Below, in pieces: positions 47,040 to 59,534 of a stretch of DNA of 64,000 nt (position 1 is the first letter of the stretch; each line of letters opens with the position of its first letter). Origin of the DNA: Fulvivirga ligni. GTDB lineage: Bacteria; Bacteroidota; Bacteroidia; Cytophagales; Cyclobacteriaceae. Location of the stretch: contig NZ_CP089979.1 of assembly GCF_021389935.1 (NCBI RefSeq), positions 6,459,895-6,523,894 on the forward strand, read 5' to 3'. Under the pieces are notes generated by a model. That model did no database searches. It was not told the DNA's origin and saw nothing but the letters and a program-made list of their open reading frames with translations. Both the position numbers and the translations under genes were made by a program.

Positions 47040-47630
47040 TTATTTTAAAGCAATTTTCCTCTTCTCCTCTCCCTGAGCCCACTGAAGATAACGATAATAA
47101 GTAGCTTTAGAAAGTCCCAGCTCCTTTTGAATCTGAGCAATAGGTGTATCTGAATCCCTGGTCCGCTTCAATGCTGCCCAAGCTTTGATCTTTCCTTCTT
47201 TTGAAATACCTGGCTTCCTCCCTCCTTTTCTTCCAAACTTTCTGGCATGTGCTAATCCGGCCTTAGTCCTTTCACTAATCATTTCTCTTTCGAACTCGGC
47301 AAAGGAGGCAAAGAGGTTAAACATAAGCCTGCCCTGGGAGGTGGTGGTGTCAATATTGTCATTGATACTCACGAAGTCTACTCTCATATCTTTGAAAGAA
47401 CCTATCAGGTTCACCAGGTGCCGAAGAGATCTACCCAGGCGGTCAAGCTTCCAGACTACCACGGTATCTCCCTTCCTTAGATGGCTGATCATCTTATCAA
47501 GTTCCGGTCGTTCTTTAATGGCGCTTTGCTTTTCCTTAAATATCATTTCACAGCCGTACTTCTGCAGCTCTGAAAGTTGCACCTCCAGCTTTTGGTCTTG
47601 GGTGGAAACCCTGGCATAACCTATGTTCAT
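47040..47630 (-). CDS. Serine recombinase (resolvase/invertase)
   Basis: The 196-residue protein is a small serine recombinase. The catalytic Ser lies in IGYARVSTQDQKLEVQL; DTVVVWKLDRLGRSLRHLV and LFNLFASFAEFEREMISERTKAGL match the conserved core. The C-terminal HTH is IAQIQKELGLSKATYYRYL. It is complete. It may invert or resolve nearby DNA; rearranged ends lie just to its right at 47976. Confidence 0.93.
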   Translation of the reverse strand: MNIGYARVSTQDQKLEVQLSELQKYGCEMIFKEKQSAIKERPELDKMISHLRKGDTVVVWKLDRLGRSLRHLVNLIGSFKDMRVDFVSINDNIDTTTSQGRLMFNLFASFAEFEREMISERTKAGLAHARKFGRKGGRKPGISKEGKIKAWAALKRTRDSDTPIAQIQKELGLSKATYYRYLQWAQGEEKRKIALK

Positions 47631-47661
47631 AAAAGTCTGATTTAACGTTGGTTGGTGAGAC

Positions 47662-47979
47662 TTATTTATGAAACCAATTTATGAAACTATTTTTAAGTAT
47701 AAAATGGGATGGGCAGAAAAGTGCCAAAAAACAATCCTTCATCTGTCCTTCCAGTAGTTTTGTCCCCGTACTATCCCATAAGATATAAGATCCGTTCTCT
47801 AGGCCATTTTCGTAATAATAGGCTATTTTAATTTTACCATTCTCATGCCATTCAGTTGCCTTTCCAGTTGGCTGTCCTCTAAAATATTCCACCTGAAAAT
47901 ATTTCTTCCCTGAAGGATAATAGCGCACATATTTTCCATGATTTTTACCGTCCTGAGATTGACTAATTTCTAGTAACAC
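47662..47979 (-). pseudogene. YwqK/MORN-type fragment
   Basis: The remnant carries MORN-like units (GKYVRYYPSGKKYFQVEYF, ATEWHENGKIKIAYYYENG, GSYILWDSTGTKLLEG) but has lost its signal peptide and N-terminus. A shift near an A-run at 47735 garbles its end. Its 5' end meets the truncated XRE gene exactly, at 47976-47979. Confidence 0.65.
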
Positions 47980-48349
47980 CAGGGCAGGAATGTAAAACGA
48001 TTCCGTGAAATGATGGGAATGAAGCAGAAAGCCTTAGCCTTTGAGCTAGGTGAGAGTTGGAACCAACGCAAAATATCTCTACTAGAACAAAAGGAAGACA
48101 TTGAAAACGATTTGCTCCAGCAAGTAGCTGAGGCTTTAAAAGTGCCCGTGGAAGCTATTGAAAACTTTGACGAAGAAGCTGCTATTTTCAACATCCAAAA
48201 TGATTATGAGGGCTCTAACTCTAAGGCTGCCAGTGTGGGGGTTACTAACTACCAGTGCCATTTCAACCCCCTTAGATAAAGTAGTGGAACTTTATGAAAG
48301 GCTACTAGCCTCAGAAAAGGAAAAAGTAGAACTGCTGAAAAAAAAGTAA
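47977..48349 (+). pseudogene. Broken XRE regulator, paralogue of the 32269 gene
   Basis: From 47977 the frame reads HQGRNVKRFREMMGMKQKALAFELG, closely matching the 32269-32658 protein, but its first six codons are missing and a stop (TAA 47974-47976) lies immediately upstream. A frameshift near 48230 separates the HTH from the C-terminal helix (VVELYERLLASEKEKVELL). It is a dead duplicate. Confidence 0.75.
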
Positions 48350-48678
48350 ATAGATCTAAAGATATTTTTAATAAGGCCGACAATTATAACGGCCTGGGTT
48401 TAGCACGCGTATTGCTTCGCTACGCGCACTAGATGGGGCTCTTAATGCAGTTCAAAAAGATTGAGCAGATGCCTGAGAACCGTAAAAGGCTACTCATTGA
48501 GGTAATTTATGCTTTCTCTTAAAATCTGATCTGCAACTAAAACTAGCACCAATAAAAAAGCCCTGCATTACTGCAAGGCTCTCTTTATCTTTCAATCGTG
48601 GTCACCAGCAAGATGCTGGCTCCAGAAGGGGGAGACGCCAGCAGTAGACAATAATTTATTCCCTTCATTAGATAACAA
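48350..48678. other. Intergenic region with one terminator-like hairpin
   Basis: This 329-bp stretch has no gene. It holds a hairpin at 48555-48590 and, near 48600, a short inverted motif (CACCAGCAAGATGCTGGCTCC) that also occurs in altered form near 46190. Otherwise I see nothing. Confidence 0.4.
48555..48590 (+). terminator. Terminator-like hairpin
   Basis: AAAAAAGCCCTGCA-TTAC-TGCAAGGCTCTCTTT forms an imperfect stem with A- and T-runs on its sides, so it could serve either strand. Confidence 0.55.
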
Positions 48679-49032
48679 CTATTCATCTTTCACTAAAGAG
48701 ATATTTATTGTATTATTTTCCTCATATAATTCTTTCGTTTGATGAGTATCAATATACCCCTCCAAAGATGTTTTTATTTCTAAGAATGCACTTTTATTAA
48801 AACTAACTTTATACTGACCTTTATCATCTGTAGTAACTACTTTTATCTCATTTTCTGAGTAGCTACCGTCTGGACTATTTCCATATTTCCAGCAAATCAC
48901 AGTAACATCAATGTTTTTAATTGGCTCATTTGTCCCGACATCTTTAACCCACCCTTTAACAGTAACTTTCTCTATATCCTTATTGCATGAAGCAATACAT
49001 ATAATCGCAATTATTGCTAAATATTTCCTCAT
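48679..49032 (-). CDS. Lipoprotein with carboxypeptidase-regulatory-like domain, possible immunity protein
   Basis: The 117-residue product has a lipobox (IICIAS-C16) and one Ig-like carboxypeptidase-regulatory domain: VTVKGWVKDVGTNEPIKNIDVTVI and VTTDDKGQYKVSFNKSAFLEIKTSLEGY. It starts 4 bp after an RHS tail fragment, the place of an immunity gene in polymorphic-toxin loci. The immunity role is inferred. Confidence 0.6.
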   Translation of the reverse strand: MRKYLAIIAIICIASCNKDIEKVTVKGWVKDVGTNEPIKNIDVTVICWKYGNSPDGSYSENEIKVVTTDDKGQYKVSFNKSAFLEIKTSLEGYIDTHQTKELYEENNTINISLVKDE

Positions 49033-49035
49033 GAT

Positions 49036-49460
49036 TTAGTCTTGATTTCTTGGATAATTATATATTCTGGTGTTGACTAATGGTTGTATTTTGGCCTCTG
49101 CTTTTTGTTGAATATTTCCATGATTAACCCCATTTGCAGTCATGTTTATATTAATAACGTTAGTCTTTGATTTGTTAGCTGCTTGATTAGGACCTCCATT
49201 AGAACCAGGAGAATTGCTTGTACCACTATCACTACTACTACTTCCACTAGACGAACCGGAAGAAGACGCTCCTGTTGACCTTGAAGTACTTGAATAGCCA
49301 GAAGCACCTGTTTGATCTACATTTAAATTAGTATCAAAATTTTCCTGGTATGACAGTATTTACCAAATTTAGCAGAGGACCATCTGAACCATCATCCGTA
49401 AAAAGTAAATCTACATTTACTCCAGATACATTAAGGTTTTCTGATAAGTCAACGGCGCTA
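49036..49460 (-). pseudogene. Orphan RHS-type C-terminal fragment
   Basis: The minus strand reads SAVDLSENLNVSGVNVDLLF, then, after a shift near 49345, DTNLNVDQTGASGYSSTS, a Ser/Gly linker and a tail ending VNTRIYNYPRNQD. It has no start or RHS core. It is read as a displaced C-terminal toxin-tip region left by exchange of the active tip of the RHS gene at 50007. Confidence 0.5.
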
Positions 49461-49570
49461 TACTAAACCACTATGATAAGCATGGCGGGAATGGAGGCTG
49501 TACTCACCAATCTATTGTCCTTCTTCATTATTTTGAAATACAAAACCGAAAATATTTGTATTATTTTATT

Positions 49571-50002
49571 TTAACAATCCCTCCGTGATCTGGAAGTAAG
49601 GCGCATTAGATAATAGGAAAAAATCATACAACTATCATTTTTAAACTTGTTTTCCGTTGGAATACCTCTACTATCACGTGGCAAGGTAGTATTTATTTTA
49701 TAATTAGCAGTATCAATTACCGTTTCAACTATTACTGATTTATCCACGGTCACTTCCCATAATTCATTTTCCTTCCAACAGATATAAACTACATCAGAAA
49801 GTTTATCAACTTTAGATATATCTAACTTAATATAATTTAAGTCAGGAACTTTTTCATGTTTACCTTTAATTATATACCTATACTGGTTTTTATCAATTAT
49901 TGTAATAATACCAGAGCCTTTTTCGGGATAAAAATATATAATTGAGTTCTTATCACAACTGCTCACTATAACTAATAAAATGGCAAAAATTATATTCTTC
50001 AT
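49571..50002 (-). CDS. Small lipoprotein next to RHS gene, candidate immunity protein
   Basis: The 143-residue product starts MKNIIFAILLVIVSSCDKN, a clear lipoprotein signal with Cys16. The mature part is beta-rich with no known family. It lies 4 bp after the stop of the RHS gene, so it is the likely immunity partner of that protein's C-terminal tip. That role is inferred from position only. Confidence 0.6.
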   Translation of the reverse strand: MKNIIFAILLVIVSSCDKNSIIYFYPEKGSGIITIIDKNQYRYIIKGKHEKVPDLNYIKLDISKVDKLSDVVYICWKENELWEVTVDKSVIVETVIDTANYKINTTLPRDSRGIPTENKFKNDSCMIFSYYLMRLTSRSRRDC

Positions 50003-50006
50003 AATT

Positions 50007-53000
50007 TTATTTTTTTATTGGATGATCTCTTTGCCGTACGCGCATACGTACACTACCCTTTTTATTGAGGTCATTTTTTCTTGAATCTATTCCCATATTA
50101 AAACCAACTCTTTCAGCTTTTTGAGTGGTTTTGCCTTCAGTTGAAAGTCGTCTTTGTTGGTAGGATTCTAACCCATCATATCCTAATCTTGCTATGGTCC
50201 ATGACAAATTATTTCTTGCTGCAACTATACCTGCTCCCATATTTCCAAAATCTCTGGCCGAACCAATCTTGCCATTTTTAGCCACACTTCCCCTATACAT
50301 ATGTTGCTCTGGTGTTACACCTTCACCCCTTTTGTCTATATTTCGTGTTTTTAAGTCTAAAGGTTTTCCCCAGTAGCATTTGGCATATATTCAATCAAAT
50401 CGGGATCTTCGTTCACTATGTCATTATCAATAAAGTATTGACCCTCGGTGGAGTTTAAATCAATCACCGCACCTATTACAGCATTCTCATTATCATCGAA
50501 AAAAGAATGTGAAGTAATTGATTTTCCTATACTCTCACCAGTACGGTTATACCCACCATCTTCGTTTTTATTAACAACATAAATGTTATCATCTCCATCA
50601 TTTGGATCCCCGCCCACTACAGTATAAGTACCATCCTCATTGTCGATAACATCGGTTGAAAGCATACCATCTGGATCAATAAACCTTATCGGATTATCGA
50701 AGCCATAGTTGTAAGGCGAGTACCTTCGCATTTGATCTGCCAAAGGATCTACCGCATGCCATCTACCAATTGCAGCCTCATACATTCGCGCGCCGTAATC
50801 ATCCCAACCTAAGTTAAGATCAGATATGCGCTCTTTCCCATTATAACGGTACTTATTCTCCTTGGCAGTAACCCTCTGATAAGAGTTAAAAGCCAGTCCA
50901 AAAGGATAGTAATCATCAGTTTGAATAATTGCAGTCTCTCTTACAGATATTTGTATATCATCAAAATATACAGAATTAGGACTATTACTTTCATTGCTTA
51001 AGTAAATATATATAAAGCCAGGCTTGGAAGCCTCTATGTTATTCAAATTAATCTGCTCATGTTCCATATTGGCTGCTAGAGTTATCTGTGCGTGACCATG
51101 CTGATAATATTGCATATTCTCATCAAATAAAATGTAATTCAGGTAAGCAGCAGGCACATTATCACTTGAGCTTCCCGATATTCCTATACCAGCTATAGCA
51201 TTACCCAATGTGTTATAAATAGCTTGTTGAGTTTCAGTCCCAGCATCAATACCTCCAAACCCACCTGTAACAGCACCAATCAAGGCAGAGACTCCTATGC
51301 TACTTATTGTAGCCAGTGCCACCTTCATAATATCCATATACGCTCATATCAATTTGATCTCCCGCTGATATTGGCAAACTTATACCTGCTCCCATAGGTT
51401 GGGAATTATTGACCTCAACCACCTCATTTCCTTCGTCATTATTTGCATCTGCATTGATGAAGATCATCCGTGTCTCAGGGATGTGCTCGAAAGTACTTTC
51501 TTCCACATTACCATTCTCTGATTCAAAAGTACCCACAAAGTTCCAGGTTTTTGACTGGGAAGTAAATGTCAACCGTGTGTTCCCCAAATGGTCTTTCAAA
51601 TGGTATTGGTATTCCCAACTTCCATTGGTGGCATTGGGTACTATTCTACCTTCGGCATTCTGAACAAACAGCAAGGTATCATTCTGATAAATATACTCTC
51701 CGGAATAGTCAGTACGCTTTACAGGCTGCCCTTGTGCATCATAAACAGTCTGGGCCAGTTTTATACCTGCGGCATCATAAGTATACAATATGTATTCACC
51801 ACCTATCTTCTTCACTTTACTTGGTAGGTCTAGGTGGTTGTAATAGATGCTATCAATGCCTTTATTCAGGTCACGGATCATATTTCCGTTCAGGATCATA
51901 CAGGTAATCATCGCCCTGGTTAGCACCATCCTTAAAGCCTCCTTCTACGGTAGCTACATCGCTCACAGCCAGTAGCTGATTGCTTTGGTTGGTGCTGGAT
52001 CCATAGGCATAATTGAGCCGGTCCATGGCGCTGCCGGTAGCATCCATACGGGTAAGGTTTTCTATGTTGCCGTTGAGGTCGTAGCCTACGGCGTCCAGAT
52101 TATAGGCATTGCTAGCGGTGGTGTTGTGTGATTGAGCCTTAATAATACGGTTCATTGGATCATAGCCATAGCCATACCCCATAGCAGACGCAGGGTCATT
52201 GGCGTTACTCCATTTCACAGCACTGATATTACCATTGTACTGTAAATCAGCCAAATCTATGTTCAGTCCGATATCCTCATTATAACCCAGGTTCATTCCA
52301 AAAAAATCGGATGGCGCTATAGTTTCCGTCTCTGAAAGATCGGCATCATTTATTTTGGTTAGCCAGCCTCGTATATTATAACGGTAATCTACTGATTGGA
52401 CATAGGTGGCCCCATCATCTTCAGAGTGCAGGTTTTTTTCAATGAGTCTCCCCAAGTTCGTTGTATTCATTATGGGCTAGAAGAATGCTATCTTCCTCAT
52501 TAATGCTATGCCAGGTATCTATTAAAAGGCCGGCATGGTTGTAGATGAAGGCTAATTCAGTAACTTCAGTATCGGTAGCAGTGATATGACTAGCTTTCTT
52601 CTTTAGGACCCATCCAGAAAAATTATATATATTACTAACAATATCTTTACCCCCTACATAATTATCTGATATAGCCTGCATTGATCTATACTTATCATCA
52701 TAATAACTAACCGTACCTAACCATATATTATTATCCAACACCTTAGTCATGGCTCCGGTCACCTGTCCTTTTACTCTATCTAAGGCTGCTGCAGGAAATT
52801 GATATGTACCCTGAGCACAGGTCGCTTGAGACAGTTGGCTTGCGTCATAATCATAATCAGCTCCAAATTCTGATAATGATTTGAAATTGTAATTATCGTA
52901 GTAAGTAATGGTAAGGTAATTATCAAGGTTGCCTAATTGTGGGAAACTCGCATTATTATAGCCAGCAACTACTCCACTGTTTTCATCAAAACTCTCATAC

Positions 53001-55542
53001 CAAGCCCTTCCGGTGGTCAAGTTTGCATAGTACTGATCAACCTTATTTTGCATACTTGATCTACTAACAGAGTCTCCTTGATGATAAATACCTGTAAGCT
53101 ACAGGTCTATTTAATGCATCATATTTAGTAAATAGCCAATGATCATTTTCTCGCAGATTGCCATCCTGAGTAAGAACCAATCTATTTCGTTTATCATAAA
53201 TCATGTAAATCCAATCGGAGCCCGGTACTCTTTTAGCAATCATTCTTTTTCTACCGTCATATTGATAACAAAACGCCCATTTCTGAAGAAAATTATCATT
53301 AATGGAAGCCCCCTCTTCAATTTTTTTATTAGCCATGGGGGGAAGCACATAACGTAGGTTTCCTAAATTATCAAACACATAATATGTATCTGCCCATAAC
53401 GTACCTAATTCATTCGCCTGAACTCTTTTACGTACAGAAAGTCCCGTTTTATCTGTGAATTCTATTACCTGATTCTCGTGTTCATCAGTAGTTATATATT
53501 TATATAACTCTCCCGCCTCATAACTATTTAAGGCAATTAAATCTCCTGAATTGCTTATATCCCAAATAGTAACATGATCGCTATCGTTATTAAACTCATA
53601 TTTATATTCTATAGAGGCTTGACCTGGCTGCCAACTTGAACCAGGAGCACCTTGTTCTATAATTCGATTTAAAGGTGATGACTCGAAGATAGAGACAGAA
53701 TAAGGATTTGTATCAGTGGCCACGGTAGTTGTATTATCCTGATAAAATTGAAATTGAGGGTTAACAGATGTAGCGTAGGAAGTCTTTTCTTTAGCAATGA
53801 AATTACTCTTAAATTCGCCATTCTCACCCTCAACAAAAGGAAGATATTGAACTGACTCTCTTCCATATTTATCATAAGAATGCGGAATGACCACATCCAT
53901 CTGGGAAGGTGATTGTTCTACAAATACTTCCTGCAATGGTCTGCCTATATCATCTACATAGCTATATTGATCTTGTTTATATGCTATAACAGAATTTCTC
54001 AAATCATTACCATTATGAAACCCTGCTTTTAAAGCAATGGTTTCTCTTACGTAATTGTAATCTTGCAGTGCCTTAACTTCAATTACCTCGGAATTAGCTG
54101 AAACCCCACTCGCATTGCTTGCTCTTACCCGATAATAATATGTTAAATCTGAATCGACACCACTAATATTTTTAGTCAAACCACCTACAAAAATATTGTT
54201 AAAGGAGGTTAATATCTTTGAAAAGTCACTGGTGGTAGACACGTCCAAACGATAGCCATTAGCCCCAGTCACTGATTGCCAATTCGCAGTAAAAGACCAT
54301 TTCTGGATATCAGTACCTGGCAATACCTCAGGGCTTGCAGGTGTTGTTATAACCGATGCTGTAATTGAGCTTGCTGTAACCCCACTACTATTAACAGATC
54401 TTACTCGATAATAGGTAAGTTTTACCTTCTTGAAGGCCAGTAATATATTGGCTGGTTTCAGTTAAAGAATAATTATTATATCCGTCTAGCATAACTACAA
54501 AGCTACTTTGATCAGACACATCAAGTTTATAACTGGTAGCCCCGGTGGCCGACTCCCAACTGGCCTCAAAGGAATTTCCCGTTATATTTAAGGCTGAATT
54601 AACAGCAGGTACACCTGGTAGAGTTAATATTGTATAAACCGCTGAGTTACCGGAGGTACCGCTACCATTGATCGACCTTACCCTCGCGTAATATATATTA
54701 CCAGGCATTAGTCCCTGAAACAGTGGTACTAGTTCCACTTACACTAAGGTTATTATAGCCATTCAGGTTGGGGAAAACTTCTGGTTGTTCAGAAACATCT
54801 ATTTTAAAACTAGTTGCGCCATTAGGCTGGCTCCAATGAATAGAAAACGAATTGTCTGTTATCTGAGAGGTATTATTAATTACGGGTGAAAGAGGGTATA
54901 AGTCTTGTACTTATTATATTTGAATATCCAGAGCTACCTGCCCTCCTTTTGCTTTAACCTTGTAATAATATTTATTGCCAGCTCCCAGGCCAGACACTGT
55001 CTTACTAGTACCGATTACAGTAATATTGTTATATCCTGAAACAATATTATTAAATGAGTTGTCTGTGGCAACTATTAACTGATAGCTTGAAGCTCCTGTT
55101 GTACTATTCCATTTGGCAGTAAAAAAGAAGAGCTGGTAACAGATGTTGCTGATGTTGCTTCTGGAGCTGAATAAACTGTTACCTGATGTGTGTCATAAAA
55201 AGTAATTACCGAAAGTACTATACTCTAAGGATACGGTTGCCGCTCCTGATGAAGTCCATGATATGTTGCAGCCAGTTTCTGATTGTCCAGTTATAGTTCC
55301 TTTATTTGTACTCCAGGTATAATCTGAACTTGGGGGTGCCGATATAGGATTTTCCCCGACCATCTGTCCATGACGCTTCATAATATTTAGAGCTTCCTAC
55401 AAAAGCGCTCCCAGATCCAGTGATAGTTACAAAATACAAAGGTGGCAACTCTTCTACATTACTATTTTCAAGGATTGGTAAGGCAACAACTGAACTCACC
55501 AGCGATAAAAATGATATTAATAGAGTAATATATATTTTTCAT
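50007..55542 (-). pseudogene. RHS/DUF6443 polymorphic-toxin-like gene, frameshifted
   Basis: One ~1840-residue secreted protein is split over about ten frames. It starts at ATG 55542 with a signal peptide, then FN3-like repeats (54.0-55.4 kb: ITGLQEGKTYL, ITKNISGVDSDLTYYYRVRASN), a DUF6443 domain (RETIALKAGFHNGNDL, IGRPLQEVFVEQSPSQMDVV), YD repeats and the RHS core (YRYNGKERISDL, YDYGARMYEAAIGRWH, DPLADQMRRYSPYNYGFDNP). The tip (50007-50360) has DFGNMGAGIVAARNNLSW and may be the toxic domain. Shifts occur about every 300-1000 bp. Confidence 0.8.
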
Positions 55543-55563
55543 GTCTATTCTGCTCATTAGTTT

Positions 55564-55981
55564 TTATAGAGATAGAGAGTATTGAAATAGGCCCCCCTGT
55601 TCCTCATCGCTGATAATTAATGTGTTATCATTAGGCATTTGAATATTATATGAATAGTTAATGCCCTCTATATTTAGAATTAATTGGCTAGACTCCAAGG
55701 CCCAAGTTCCATTTGCTCGCTGTTGTTGCCCTTGTGCTTGCCATCTAACTGAAATCTCTCCATTGGCTTTAAATATAAATTCTCTTTTGTCCATAGAATC
55801 CTTCGCCCTTTCTTTTTACATCAGAAGGAAGAGCATTATATCTGTCGTGAGTCTCAAGTATCATGAGTTCGACTGTCTGATAAAAATCCAGGGTTCCAAT
55901 GACCTACTATAGAATGTTGCGCGAAACAAATATTACCATGTAATAGGAGATGATCGTAGTTATAAAGAAGAGTGATTTCAT
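55564..55981 (-). pseudogene. Secreted lipocalin-like small protein, frameshifted
   Basis: ATG 55979-55981 overlaps the stop of the upstream gene (ATGA). Three frames give MKSLFFITTIISYYMVIFVS, a signal peptide, then AQHSIVGHWNPG, VELMILETHDRYNALPSD and FIFKANGEISVRWQAQGQQQ, and end EEQGGLFQYSLSL. The 'IVGHW ... G.W.L....L.I' pattern is lipocalin-like. It sits between two RHS genes and may belong to their secretion set. Confidence 0.55.
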
Positions 55982-58900
55982 GGCTTATTTTTATAATAAT
56001 ATTCATAGCTTTTAAGCATATTTCCTTTACTATCGAAAATACTTATTAGCCTATCAAATGCGTCGTACTTGTAGTAGGATGTCATATTATTTTGGTCGCT
56101 TACACTAGAAATACCTACACCTGGGTAATGCGTATAAGTGACCATTTGAGCTTGTTCTGGATAAGCCCTTACGTTGTCAATATCACTACCGGCTCCGACA
56201 TTAATAATTAAGCTTGTAGGATTATCTACCAGGGCAGTAGCGCAAAGCCATCCATTCAAACCTGGAGTTGTATTTAGCTCAGATCCGCCCGTAACACTAA
56301 TAGAGGATCCTAATTTATACCAATATGACACAATATAATTAACATCCTCATCAGACTCAAAATCACTAAACTCAATTGATCCAGCGGTAGAAAAATGCAA
56401 GTAGTGATCTCCTGATGGTGCATTACTATTATAAATATTTTACGTGAGATCCATTAACCTCCCACCCATTATTGGTCTTTGTTTCAAAACTTGTATAAGC
56501 AGCATTTGTGTGCTTGGCTCCTTTTATTTCAGCAACAGGATACCGTTTTTGATACGTCCCAGATGTAACTTAATAAAATACCGTCATCTGAACTCTTCGA
56601 CAAAATATTGCCATACTCATCATACTCAAGAATAGAAAAAGGAATTACCCGGATCACCCTCAACGAATGATTCTGTTACCTTTCCTGGAAGTATTGTTCC
56701 CAAGGGAGATTTTAAATCATCAAGGGTCACTCTATAGCTGCTGTTGAATTCATCGTCAACTGTGCTATATTGATATTAATAGCTGGCCTATATAATTTTT
56801 GTTAAAGGATATATAGTTAGCATAATTAAGTTGAGGACTACTTCTGTCAGGTATTTTATTGCCCATTCCAGTATAAAAACTATAGGTATTGATAGTTCTA
56901 TTCCTACTGTCGTGAGATGTAATTATCGAAGGTAACAGAGTTTGTGAATCATATAGATAGGCAGTACTCTTAGCTAATAACCCGCCATTTTTTGTATAAT
57001 TGCGCACTACAAGCGAATCCATGGTAAGCCAGGGTGAAAAGACATAATAATGAGTTACTTCCCAAGGGCTTGTCTCATACAACTCTGCCAGATCTCCCTC
57101 TGAGATAGCACATTCTGTGTAGAGCTTATTGATGATGTATCCACTCAGGCGATTATTATTATCAGCCTGCGTCGAATAATAGTATTTTGTGTTTTTAACA
57201 GGTAAAAATTCGTCAGATTCCTTTTGATATACTGTGGTTTCTAATTCTCGACCATTATTGAATATGGCGGTATTTGATGGGCTAGCTCCTAAAATGACAC
57301 TTCCTAATACATTTGCACCATTTTGATCCTCCCTAATATTGAACTTGTGAGAAATCAAGCCAGATTCAACATTATTATCATAAGCTTCTAGCACCACTGG
57401 ATAGCTGACGCTATTGGCTGACTGATTATAAATTGTGGTCAATGAAGATGATAATAAACTTTGATAATTACATGTCCGTGACACACAGATCAAGTCAGCA
57501 TTTGAATATGATCCCTGTATATTACAAAAATTCTCGTAAGTCTTTGTTTGTTCATAAATAAAGGTATTTGGCAAAACACCTGAAGAAACTGTTGAACCTA
57601 ATGCATGGTATAAATAGCTCTTTTTATTAAGTAATCCACCTGCCCCTTCGAATAGGTTTCAATCTTTCCAACTCTCACCCCTCCCACGGGATAAGTTATC
57701 CGAAGCTGAAGTAGAAGCGCCACTAATATGTGATATCTGCTTCAGGCTCTTGTCAGATTTTCGTAAGCGGTTAACACTATATTGTATTCACCAGCTTCAA
57801 GATATACCGTTTCGTGATTTTTTCAAGATAATCACCAATATCATTGCCCGAAAGAGTCCCTAAAGATGCCACGCCTTGGTCATTACTGCTTACTATTACC
57901 AGTTCTGCTCTATCCTGATGAGTAGGAAAGTTACCCGTCATATTCGTGTTACGCACCGTTAACTCAACATTTTGATTATTAGTAATGGTAATGGCGCCTA
58001 GATTTTTGAGACGGGATCGGCATTCCGCTCCTCTTATATAATCATAGACATTTATGGTAGGGGGCGGGTCTGCACGTGAAGTGTATACAGTATTTGCTTC
58101 ATAAACGATTTTATCATATCCACCTGTGGGGTAAATCATTTTTATGAGTGTCCCCTTCTTTTGGATAGAACAGTGTCAACCTCTTCGTCTGCGGTTGCAT
58201 ATGGAAACAAGGATGCCTTTTCTGGATTATTAGGCGGTTTAACCAATGTTGTATTATTCAATTTACCGTTATAATAACCCCATTAATCTTGAGCATAAGA
58301 TAATCTGTTAGGCAATGCTTCCAGGATCATCATACTCCATTGATACGATAATCAGAGTCAGCTTCATTCTCCTGTATCTGACTCACAGTTTCAAGAAAAT
58401 ACCTATTGGCATATTTTTGATAGGATAGCTTATAAGATTTGCTTATCTGATTAAAAAGATATGAGTTAACATCAGTTAATAGCACATCACCATAATAAGT
58501 CTCTAGTAAGAGAGTAATTAAAAGTAATAGAATCACCTCTGGAGGAGATGATAGAAGTCAAATACTTGGTTTGAACGTGAATAATAGTGGTACAATTTTG
58601 ATCTTGGTAAACAGGGCACAAGCAATCATATCCCATATACGTTCCCTGTTGGGATTGAGCAGGATTTTGATAAGACATGGTCTCATTTTTACCTGATGCG
58701 TATTGATATTGTATGGAATTATAATTAAAATCTATAGTGTCTCCTGCCCTTAAAATTATTTTTTGTAAAAACCAGGCCGTCCAGGTCTATCAGTTTCATG
58801 GGTCTTCCCACAGCTTAATGGTTTTTTGCTACTCTCTATAAAACCTGCACCCCCAAAATAATATTCATTGCCTTGTATATGACTAACTTTGAAGTTCCAT

Positions 58901-59530
58901 GTACTCCCAATAAAATCTTTTGTTATTTTAATGTTCGTTTTTGGCAATTGCAAAACATTTCGATTCTCATATCAAAAGATGAACTTACCCCATATTGCCA
59001 CTAGCTGAATAAGTAAAAATATGTGGCTCTAAGTCATAGGTATTACCTGGATAAACAGTTTTGAGAAACGTTCTTATGAAATCATCGAGAATTAGGGGTC
59101 ACATTCTCAGGTGGAGATAAGTATTCAGTCGTTTCATCGAGCACTCTTTCCCTGAAATGACACCGAGTTATAGCTCCTTCCAGCATCTAATTGAAACTCC
59201 CATTCTACCAACCCTCCCTGATATTTCGTCTACTTTGACTCCATTTGAGGAATAGCTCGAATCTACTGGTAGTTGAAAATGCCTCCTAGGCTTCTTTTTG
59301 TTAGTGGAATGTGAAATTTTGCGGTTCCTGAAACCAAACCAACATCTGGGCGACTAAAATTACCTAGATTGGCTACGGCGGGTGAAGGCGTTCGTATATT
59401 CCATGTTTTTCAGCCGCAACTCAGCTCCAGTAGGAGATTGGCTAAAGCATGGAAGGAAAATAGAAAATGTAAGGATTCGAACAAAAGAGAGTTGCTGAAT
59501 GTTTTCAGTAATTGAGTACAATGCGAAGCC
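55978..59530 (-). pseudogene. Large secreted YD-repeat/RHS-partner protein, frameshifted
   Basis: Fragments join into one ~1180-residue protein. A signal-like segment (VRILTFSIFLPCFSQSPTG) is followed by VANLGNFSRPDVGLVSGTAKFHIPLT, which matches the N-terminus of large Bacteroidetes proteins that precede DUF6443 RHS genes. The end has YD-type repeats: YYKYDAFDRLISIFDSKGNM. Many single-base shifts break it. The exact start is uncertain. The pairing with the downstream RHS gene is typical for Bacteroidetes. Confidence 0.65.
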
Positions 59531-59534
59531 ATGA

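Noticed and set aside
47185..47619. 144-aa plus-strand ORF
   Set aside because: It is antisense to the serine recombinase, whose core motifs are complete on the minus strand.
50357..51337. Separate independent RHS gene
   Set aside because: Its start codon is internal to the RHS core, and the upstream frames continue the same protein across frameshifts, so it is one part of the 50007-55542 gene.
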